From contig JAQMRL010000003.1 in NCBI GenBank assembly GCA_035578175.1, forward strand, positions 28,208,672 through 28,272,671: a stretch of DNA of 64,000 bases. Direction: 5' to 3'. Below, piece by piece: positions 56,160 through 64,000 of this stretch. Each line of letters starts with the position of its first letter. Within the stretch, counting starts at the first letter, position 1. A program made the position numbers and the translations under genes. The DNA is from Catonia carolina. Lineage: Eukaryota; Arthropoda; Insecta; Hemiptera; Achilidae. The notes under the pieces were generated by a model. It did no database searches, was not told the origin of the DNA, and saw nothing but the letters and a program-made list of their open reading frames with translations.

Positions 56160-56610
56160 GGATGCAGGATTTTCTATGACAAAGATGATGACGTGAGTGA
56201 AAAACTGAAAAAATTTAGCGCTGAATGCGGTTCTATTCTCAGGAAACCAAATTATATTTTATAGAGCAATGGTTGTACTACTGTATTATTTACTCATAAT
56301 GTATGGTAGTGAAACATGGCTGTCATTACAGAGAAATAAATCTCGTATCTGCTGAAATGAGATTTTTCAGGGAGTCAAAGGTTGTACCAGGTTAGATTAA
56401 GCAGGTAAGTAACGAAGCTTTACGCACCGAATGAAATGTTCACACAGTGCGTGAAACGTTAAGAATATACAAGAGAAACTGGTCCAACCATTTACTTCAC
56501 ATGCCAGTTCAGAGACTTCCTGTACGAGCATGAAAATATAAACGTAGAGGAAAGCGAGGCATGGGAAGGCCTAAAAAGAGATGGATGCCGGAACAGGCTT
56601 TTTAGCCTAT
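56160..56610 (+). pseudogene. LINE ORF2 C-terminal remnant
   Basis: Plus-strand blocks: KLKKFSAECGSILRK, then (decayed) a YGSETW-like ..VW..NMAVI.., SNEALR, RETLRIYKRNWSNHLLHMPV, QRLPVRA and, at the end, KRRGKRGMGRPKKRW. The order SNEAIR..W..HL.RMP..R.P..GRPxxRW matches the C-terminal third of an insect LINE endonuclease-reverse transcriptase. Several in-frame stops. Only this 3' portion remains. Confidence 0.75.
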
Positions 56611-57497
56611 TTTGATTATGATGATGATAAATATAATAATAATAATAATATTATGTTTCTGTCTCCGGAAGGGAACAATCAGATGCGGCTAGTGAAGAGT
56701 AGGGATGTAGGTACGTACAGAAAAAAATTATCTAAAGAAATGGCGCTTACTATAATGGATGTGTAACATGTTCATGAGAATTAATTTTTACTAAATTTAT
56801 TTATCGTTCTGTAAAAAACAAATCACAGATAATTCTGTTAATTAAAAAACAAACCATTTTCAAAAATTTATCTGATAGTCAAACCCAGAAGTTTCATCTT
56901 AGCAGCAAACATCTACTCCAGTGGTTCTCAACCTGTGGCCCCGAACCACTCACTTGAGGTCCGTAGGACGTTTTCATGTGGTTTGAAAAATATTGGCCTG
57001 TTGGCATAATAATAATAATAAAACCTTCGGATTTGTCTTATTTACCTACGTAACAAAATAAATTAGTCGCGCTGTTATTGTGGAATCTGTATTTCCGCCG
57101 TTCTGCCTGCGGCTCTGACTGACGCCACGCCTTCAAAAGAATGATGGGTTTTCTCCTTCAAATGAATTGATACCTGTTAATGATTTCCCTTTCAGAAATA
57201 ACGGTGACTATTTTTCCTAATTATATTTTGGAGGAAGTACGATAAAAATATTTTATTTTTCTTATTATGCTTTTATTACTTTCGTAAATATATAAACAGG
57301 TTAACAAAAGTATAATATTCATCTTATTTAATTAGTAGGCAATGTAGAAGATCTAGGACTAAACAGGTTTTCATTAATTTAGTGTATGTGGTCCGCCATT
57401 GATTTTGTAAGAGATCTAATGGTCCTAAGTATGAAAAGGTTTAAAATCACTGGTCTACGCTACCGCCTCACCCACAGAAACGGTATAATTGTGTACA
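56611..57497. other. Unassigned DNA
   Basis: Short (AAT)n runs at 56630-56650 and 57007-57020. Otherwise nothing was recognised. Confidence 0.5.
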
Positions 57498-57509
57498 TTT
57501 ATTCATGTA

Positions 57510-57605
<96 letters not shown>

Positions 57606-57618
57606 TATTCATGTAATT
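57498..57618 (+). repeat. (TTA)n microsatellite between direct repeats
   Basis: About 30 TTA units (57510-57604) are bounded by TTTATTCATGTAATT on both sides (57498-57512 and 57604-57618). Confidence 0.9.
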
Positions 57619-58903
57619 TAGATGAAACACAATAGAATGTAATTAATTAACAATTAATTTAGTTACCATTTACCATTTTGTAATTTGAGGGTTTAAAGTG
57701 GTTGTAATAAAAGCTATTATTAGTTTATACTTTATTCTTGAATTATTTGTAACTAATTAATTTGATTTCATTGTTGTTTTAATCTATTGAATATTATAGT
57801 TTATTTAGTTTAAAATTTAATTAAGCTCTAATTAAGTAAATTTAATAATGATTTAGATACTGCTACATATGATGGATGTAGGCCTATAAAATGTAACACT
57901 GAAAACGTAGTAATAGATTGTTCAATAAATTAAATGTTTTTCATTTACGAAAGTATCAACCGGAATAATCCGTTGTACTAGTACTCTATGTACCAAGCAT
58001 GTACAATACTGTACGAGTATGTACTTCATCCAACTTTTTCAAGCTTATCAGTTTGTGCACGTATATTGCGTCATCAATAAATGATGTGACGTCACATTGG
58101 GTACTCTTTAAAATTCAAACAGCCGTTTCATTCGCAATTCTCCCTCAATCGCTGTACCGGGTACTCGGTATATACTTCAAAATCTTCTTTCCCCTAAATC
58201 TACTCTCTTTTTAGTACGGACCGGCACCTTTCCAAATATGTTTTTACTGCCACCATTACTAAATTATATATCTGCAATGTTCAACCAGGCCCTTTTTAGT
58301 GTTAGAAAAAATTCAACGTACTTTTTCACTACCTTTTACATTTAGGAATGTATGTAAAACATTACTTACTTTTATGTTTGTATGTTTGTAAATCTTTTAC
58401 TTAAAATATAAAAGAGCATGTGTAATATTTTAGACACTTTAAAACGAGGTTGCACATTTTTATATAACAATATTTTTAACTCAGAAGAGACGAAAGCAAA
58501 GAAAAAACTTTAAAAAAAATTTTGATAGAAATTTTCATCCAATATTTTAAAAAGCTACTAAAATATTTAGTAGATAAAGGAGTCGGATATAATTTTAAAA
58601 ACATTTTAAATAAATTAAAAAATTTAAATTAGAAGACCAAACCAAGTAAAAATTACGTATTACTGATTGTAAGGGTTTCCAAGTAGAGCAAAAGTAAAAA
58701 AAACTGGGATGGACGGATGAAAAAATAAGATAAGCTTAAAGTTAAATATAGTCTAATATAATGAATGCTGAAAGAATCTCCTGAAATGTTTAAATTTTAA
58801 AATTACTTTAAATGATATAGTAGTAAAATGGGGCCCTAAATGATTAAAAAAATAATAAAAACTCATATTTTTCCCCTTACTTTTAGTTACTACGTTTAGC
58901 TAA
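57619..58903. other. AT-rich DNA, nothing recognised
   Basis: No repeat or domain was recognised; the frame at 57999-58214 is unremarkable. Confidence 0.5.
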
Positions 58904-59855
58904 AGGGTCATTCAAAAAGAGCGCCGGTTTTTAAACGGCTGGTAAATTTTTGTTTATCGGTTGGCAACATTGTTAGACCTCATTTCTATTTCGGAGAACA
59001 TTCCGATTGACGATTCAGTTGTAGTTTCTCTTGTTCGCAGTGTAGTACTCTCGCAGTCTGTGTCTAACCATGGAGAAGTTTACTATTGCACAACGAGTGT
59101 CAATCGTCAAAACATTTTACCAGAGTGGAGAGAGTTATGCGGCTACTGTCAGGCAACTTCGCGGTACTCTAGGACGTAATGAAGCACCGAATGAATCAAC
59201 AGTTCGCAGGCTCATGAAAAAGTTTTTTGAGACGGGTTCAACAGTCGACCTTAAAAGTTCTGGACGTCGTCGTTCTGGCCGAACTGAGCAGAACGTTGCG
59301 TTGGTTCGTGACAGTGTGACTGTTAGCTCAGCAAAATCAATACGTCGCCGTTCTCAACAATTGGGTTTACGATGTTCGTCTGTACGGAGAATTCTTCGGT
59401 ACGATCTCCAATATCACCCGTATAAAATTCAGTTGCTGCACGAGAAACAATGTTGTTGCTCCGTGAACGGTTCCAGGATCGCATCATTTCTCGTAATTCC
59501 GACCATCAATGGCCACCAAGGTCGTGTGACTTGACGCCTTGTGACTTTCATCTTTGGGGTCATCTGAAGTCATTGGTGTATGCCAATAAACCCCGAAACA
59601 TCAATGACTAGAAGGAAGAAATTCGACGGGTTATCAGGCAAATGGAAGTCGAAACTTGTCGTGCAGTAATATCCAATTTCATGGACAGAGTTGATGCGTG
59701 CCAGCGCAGTAGAGGAGGACACATGCATGACATCATTTTTCATACATGAAATCGGAAGGTAAGATAAACTTGTTGATGTATTTATTTTCAGTTTTTCAAT
59801 AAAATAAATCTCCTAATTTGATATATCAAAACCGGCGCTCTTTTTGAATCACCCT
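58904..59855 (+). mobile_element. mariner-like element, internally deleted
   Basis: TIRs AGGGT(C/G)ATTCAAAAAGAG then CGCCGGTTTT at both ends (58904-58931 and the inverse at 59828-59855), flanked by TA. It encodes the truncated transposase at 59070. Length is ~950 bp, which fits a deleted derivative of a roughly 1.5-kb parent. Confidence 0.85.
59070..59757 (+). pseudogene. mariner-like transposase with central deletion
   Basis: The N-terminal 154-codon frame starts at ATG 59070 (MEKFTIAQRVSIVKTFYQSG) and has the paired helix-turn-helix DNA-binding region typical of this insect transposase group: YAATVRQLRGTLGRNEAPNE, STVRRLMKKFFETGST, SIRRRSQQLGLRCSSVRRIL, then HPYKIQLLH. At about 59443 the sequence jumps, in another frame, to ARETMLLLRERF..RIISR, CDLTPCDFHLWGHLKSLVYA and HDIIFHT-stop, the C-terminal third. 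The missing middle holds the first two catalytic acidic residues; only the last (CDLTP) remains. One stop (after RNIND) lies in the tail. The intact DNA-binding half could still bind the TIRs if expressed. Confidence 0.88.
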
Positions 59856-59884
59856 ATATTTAGTTATTATATTTTGTATTTTAA

Positions 59885-60066
59885 TAAGTATATTTAAAAT
59901 CGCACCAACTGCTTTAGTAATTAGTGACCACTATGAGTTACGGTACAAAATCGGTGGGTTTAACGTTTAATAATATCCTGACTCTAGCCGTGAATCGAAT
60001 CAGGGACCATCCTCTTTGCAGTTCAGTGTAATCTAGTGCTCTAACCAGTAAATTATGGAAGCGGTA
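59885..60066 (-). mobile_element. SINE-B copy
   Basis: TTTAAAATCGCACCAACTGC, GTAATTAGTGACCACTATGAG, then a mutated head with GTGAATCGAATCAGGGACC (B-box region) and GTGCTCTAACCAGTAAATTATG (A-box region), ending GGAAGCGGT. Begins ~30 bases after the mariner element. Confidence 0.72.
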
Positions 60067-60097
60067 ATTCTCTTTTATGTTCTATGTTATAACTGTT

Positions 60098-60507
60098 TTT
60101 CTTTAGGTCATCCGCAGAAAAGATTGTTTGAACCTCTAAAGGCTTTACTAAGTAAAATGAGGAGTGAGATGGTTTACAATTGCCTCCCTCACTGAGTAGA
60201 AAGGTACGCTTATCAGCATGCCAGGCCCTCCGATAAGCATCTACTTTCCACCCTACAAATCACACCTATACTTCATTCACCACAGGTTCTGGCTGTATAA
60301 TGAAATTCATTACTCTCAGAGAAGATACCTCTGACTAGTGATATTTACATCTTTACCTCTATAGATATTTATATCTATACTTTATACCTCTTCTGTTCTT
60401 AATAGTCATACTGACTATGTGATAAGAAACAGAACTATTTTTGTAGCTCTGAAACTAGCAGATCAAGTGCAAATAATTTAACACTTCACCTTCCAGTTAT
60501 GGACAAA
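60098..60507 (-). mobile_element. SINE-A copy, diverged
   Basis: Full length; tail at left (CTTTAGGTCATCCGCAGAAA), head at right (CCAGTTATGGAC). The inner head stem is AAGTGT/GCACTT instead of GAGTGT/ACACTC, so one G-C pair is replaced by A-T on both sides and pairing is kept. Local duplications of CTCTATAGATATTTATATCT type lie near 60355-60390. Confidence 0.78.
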
Positions 60508-60748
60508 TGTTGTACTTACTGTTCTTAAAAATTATCATTCCTTTTACTTTATTTAATTAATATAAAATCTGTTATTAAAATAAAACAAGCAGATTTAAAA
60601 ATGTGAATTGTAAAATTAGTTGTACTTCATATAGACTTGATACTGATATCGCTACACCTCCCTCCCCCCATTTTTTCCTTTGGAGAAGTCTCTTGGCCAT
60701 CGGTACTTGAGCCTTCTCCGCATATTACTTGATATGTGTCGCGAACGC

Positions 60749-60790
60749 ATCTGCTGTATGTACGTATAAAAATACGTACATACAGCAGAT
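60749..60790. repeat. Perfect 19-bp hairpin, 4-base loop
   Basis: ATCTGCTGTATGTACGTAT, AAAA, then the exact inverse to 60790. It interrupts a 92-codon minus frame with no known domain. Confidence 0.9.
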
Positions 60791-60949
60791 ACAAACAAAC
60801 AAAAGTTTGTTTGAAATTGTATGTGAAATGAATTACAAAGGTCCTTCGCTACGTCTGTGATGTATGGTAGCATAGTGTAGCGTGTAATTCGTGATAAGCA
60901 GGGAATTTTGTTATTGTATATGTAGGCCACATAATTCGTTCATCCTAAG

Positions 60950-61122
60950 GTAAGGTGTCATTTGCAGGCTGGAAAGTAGTTGCTTTTCAGAGGCCTAGCA
61001 TGCTGATAAGCATACTTTTCCACTCAATGAGGAAAATAATGGTAAACTACCTCACTCCTCGTTTTACTTAGTAAAGCCTCTAGAGGTCCAAACCAGCCTT
61101 TTGGTTGATGACCTAAACAACA
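60950..61122 (+). mobile_element. SINE-A copy, 5'-truncated
   Basis: Holds only the 3' ~170 bp, from AAGGTGTCATTTGCAG.CTGG through TTTTACTTAGTAAAGCCTCT to AACCAGCCTTTTGGTTGATG, ACCTAAACAACA. 5' truncation is expected of reverse transcription-based insertion. Confidence 0.8.
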
Positions 61123-61600
61123 GGACTAAGATAAAAGTAATGAACTTGGGATTCATTACATAAGGGCCGATTCACAGACGGCTGTGTAAACAATCTATTT
61201 GTTGTACATACTTTACATTACATACATCCACTAAACGGTGTGAATAAATAATTCAACAAGTGAACTGTTATACTACCATTAAGTCAATCACGTTAACAGT
61301 GAATGATCAATTACGTGAGTGATCAGTCTTTGGGTGAAACATTAGTTTATATGAACTGCTTAATCTCAACACTCGATAAAAACAGTATAGTATTTTAGCA
61401 TTTATAGTACTTTGTTTTGTGTTGACCAAATGCGTTTTGTTTTTAACAATGATGTTAAGGCAGATAAAATTAGACTATTCTAAATCCATAAGATATGGCT
61501 TTTTTCTAACACCAATGTTAGCAACACACCACTTGAATACGTGATGCCTTTTTTTACCCTAAATGTTTAGACCAGGTCTAGACGTTATCAGTGCCAAGTT
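61123..61600. other. AT-rich DNA, nothing recognised
   Basis: No repeat or frame was recognised. Confidence 0.5.
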
Positions 61601-62080
61601 TTACAATTTGATCATTTATCATTTTCCTTTGTCAGTCCATCCGTCACACCCAGATATCAGAAACTACAAGAGACAACATTAAACGGTTTTTGGATTCGTA
61701 GTCTGCACAAAAAGTTAGTGGTCCTGGATTGGGTTTGAAGTTCCGGTTTTACTGGACATGGCCCAAAACCGTAAGTCAAGAATTCAAAGTCAGAAACTGC
61801 AAGAGATATCTACAAACAGTTTTTGGATACGTAATGTGCACAAAAAGTTAGTTGGACTGGATTGGATTTGAAGTTCTGGATTTTACTGGAAGTGGCCTAA
61901 AACCGGAAGTCAAGAAATCAAAGTCGAAATTTAGAAAAAAGTAGTGTCATTCGATTCCTCTTAAAGAGTAGCCCTAGACACAAAAATCACTAATGGTTTT
62001 TACCATAAGTCAAAGGTAACCCTTTTTAAAAATTACCACCAGCCATGAGAAGCGTCGTCTCATGAAAAAGATTTTTTGTA
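61601..62080 (-). repeat. Repeat F copy 2 (no MITE)
   Basis: Uninterrupted paralogue of 27620-28890 on the opposite strand. It has the two ~125-bp tandem units (ACAAAAAGTTAGT, CGGTTTT.CTGGA) and the CATGAGA..TCTCATG hairpin at right. Around 61985-62010 it reads straight through the site occupied by the MITE in copy 1. Confidence 0.75.
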
Positions 62081-63179
62081 CTGTATTCTAGAAGGGATAA
62101 ACTTAGGCCAACAACTTATATTGAATATTGTTACACTTTGTGTACAAATATTATAATATAAGATTTTATAAACGTTAAGACAAGAACCAACTTTAATTTT
62201 AGTTAATGAAACTAAAATAAAATGCATACAAAAGAAACACGCGAAAGAAATACACGGCGGGGGGAGTGAGTTGGTGGTGAGAGGAAAAGTTGAAATTTTA
62301 TTTTCATATCGTACCGTACACAGCTGTGAAATAACACTAACTGAAATCAAATGTTATCAAATGATGACATGTTCTATATGCATAAACACATAAATACAGA
62401 GTAACATGCTTTTATTAAAACATTTAGCTTTATTAAACAAGAAAAACACAAATATTTAAAACAATTTTCATTCAAACAACAATGTATGCTAAACAATTCG
62501 TTTCCGTATTCTGGCTCAGTTGATGTTATCATCAATGAACTACCAATTACGTATTGTATTTACCTTTGAATTTTATTTTAAGAAGATACTTTTACATAAT
62601 TTTTATTTTTTTAGTATTAAACACAACAAATCATTGTGCTATAGAAACTGTTTTTATATTAATAACCAGCTATTTTAATTCCTGCTTTGTTTTGTGTTAA
62701 CTTCTTCAAATTATTTATTGTATTTAAAAAAATTAACTCTTCAACGATACTAGTCAAAAGCACTTAAAGCTATAACAAACGCATTTTTTTACGTAACCAA
62801 TCATATTCTTCACAAAGACCTGACATTACAAACATTATAAACCTAACATTGAGTCAATAAATCCAAACGTCCAATCTCTTTCAACTACTGACCTCATAGT
62901 TAACAGACGACTGAAACAAAGATGAAATAATAATCTACTCCGATCACCAAGAAATAAATTTCGGATCAACTTACCGTAGACCTACATATTAAAAATTATT
63001 TCATAAAATAAAATGCATCAATCATCATTGTTCAGAAATCGTTTCATTATATTTTACACAACATTCCTTATAAAATTTCACGCCGAAATCTATTAATATT
63101 CTTGTTGAATTCAGACCATTGTTTTTTTTTATTGCCGCTAAATCTACAATTTAACCTATTCTTAAGCAGAATAATGAAT
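62081..63179. other. AT-rich DNA, nothing recognised
   Basis: A 96-codon minus frame (62350-62060) has no domain I know. 62255-62275 is a short G-rich patch. Confidence 0.45.
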
Positions 63180-63410
63180 AGATAAGTTATCTTTGTTATG
63201 TCATGACCGAAGAAAACCCCTCAACGGAGGAACTTCGTTGATTTACTTTACGTGGTGTCTTGACGTTTCAGTATAAGTCCGTAGGATGTCTACGTTTTAG
63301 TCGGCGAATGATGTTTGAATTGTCTAACAGCGAGATGGCAAAGTGATTCGTGTGTAATTCGAGTCTTCTTTGATATTTTGCACTGTATGCTGTGATCTCT
63401 TCTTGAACTG
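63180..63410 (-). pseudogene. Jockey-type LINE C-terminus
   Basis: The end of a 106-codon minus frame (63588-63268) reads TVQEEITAYSAKYQRRLELH, TNHFAISLLDNSN and RRLKRRHPTDLY-stop, collinear with VREEIRSFSCKYIERL..NHLALNLLDNSN..RLKR of the 44587 element. The first ~58 residues (MTVEPSAVGCSCCIKMQGEE...) are not LINE-like, so the frame is a junction of unrelated sequences; their origin is unknown. Confidence 0.75.
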
Positions 63411-63611
63411 TTAAACCGAATTGGTTATTTACAAAATCATTAGAATTATAATCATCAGCTGTCGAAGAATTATTTTTGCAACGTGCACTGCTGCATAAAT
63501 CTCGTATCGGCTGCGTCGACAAATTTTCTTCTTCACCTTGCATTTTAATGCAACAACTACAGCCAACAGCTGATGGCTCAACAGTCATTAATATTTGAAG
63601 GTTAGATTATT

Positions 63612-63661
63612 AAAATAAAACTAGTACTCACAGTTTAAAATAAAACTAGTACTCACAGTTT
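63612..63661 (+). repeat. 25-bp tandem duplication
   Basis: AAAATAAAACTAGTACTCAC plus AGTTT occurs twice without change. Confidence 0.9.
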
Positions 63662-63881
63662 AAAACAAGGAACCGATACAAAGAACTTATTGACTAGTCC
63701 TTACCCACTCAAAACACTTCAAAGCTCAGTAAAAACTTCTAAAAAGTCACCATTTATCTGGAGAGAAATCATATACGTCCATTTCTCATAAAACCGGAAG
63801 TCCGAATCCCATTGTTATTAATCAAATTATCATCTCATTTAATAATCCGAATTAAAAAAATTGTACAGTTGTATTTGTAAA

Positions 63882-64000
63882 CAAAAATATCGGGTGTGCA
63901 ACACTCACACGACTTTCTCTTGCCAATGTAAATAATGAACAATATAACCTTACATTAGAAATAAACAAAAAAAATAATCTCAAAAAACATAACCATATTT
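63882..64000 (-). mobile_element. HINE-like element, cut by window end
   Basis: 3' end of a copy: CGGGTGTGCAACACTCACAC, GACTTTCTCTTGCCAATGTA, then AATAATGAACAATATAACC and the CTCAAAAAACATAACC block. The rest lies outside the window. Confidence 0.78.

Noticed and set aside
60749..60790. microRNA precursor
   Set aside because: Stem too short (19 bp), perfect pairing and a 4-base loop do not fit Drosha/Dicer substrates.

Overview
The window looks like intergenic or heterochromatin-like DNA from an arthropod, most likely an insect. It is strongly AT-rich and I recognise no host protein-coding gene, rRNA gene or functional tRNA gene. What can be supported is a dense, nested set of transposable elements, nearly all dead. 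The insect assignment rests on the element mix: Jockey-type LINEs, mariner elements, tRNA-derived SINEs and DINE/HINE-like elements. No species can be named from this.

The most abundant families are as follows. (1) A roughly 0.95-1.1 kb family has a 13-bp subterminal inverted repeat (ACTTTCTCTTGCC), a CA/GT microsatellite near its 5' end, an internal duplicated block and a 3' terminal hairpin. This is the architecture of non-autonomous Helentrons (HINE/DINE-1-like). Copies or fragments lie at 1671, 6714, 16901, 19530, 29364, 41171, 41403, 54152 and 63882. (2) A roughly 400-bp SINE-like family, here SINE-A, has a structured 5' head and a CAA-rich tail; two copies have clear 12-13 bp target-site duplications. 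(3) Three tRNA-headed SINE families are present: SINE-B (tRNA-Gly-like head), SINE-C (tail CAGTCAGACGT) and SINE-D. (4) Jockey-type LINE reverse-transcriptase pseudogenes occur, the best at 44587-45664, together with C-terminal ORF2 remnants of other LINEs, two of which end in GAA-rich tails.

DNA transposons include an internally deleted mariner-like element at 58904-59855, a mariner built from two inverted 3' halves at 32924-33858, a mariner fragment at 16530-16898, an hAT-like element inside a LINE at 26303-26912, and three TIR-bearing MITEs (4531, 27710, 43386).

By region: 1-9 kb holds LINE remnants, a GC-rich island with histone-type stem-loops beside a HINE end, a CTAG-rich MITE and a dispersed 330-bp repeat. 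9-16 kb has a SINE cluster, a G-poor tract, a short tandem repeat and a GC-rich hairpin. 16-31 kb has four structural layers: HINEs, Jockey pseudogenes, an hAT element inside a LINE, and a three-level stack at 27620-28890. 32-45 kb has the two-ended mariner, LINE tails, an A/T-flanked foldback, a 3-unit tandem array and the main RT pseudogene. 46-64 kb has a SINE-C cluster, a near-identical 521-bp inverted/direct triplication (52315-53870), the longest CA-rich HINE, the deleted mariner and several perfect hairpins.

There is no operon or pathway here. The 'interaction' is between elements: insertions into insertions, with empty-site paralogues inside the same window that allow relative dating. 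I found no convincing new defence or gene system. The most unusual objects are the 521-bp triplication, the two-ended mariner, the HINE family and the structured SINE-A head.
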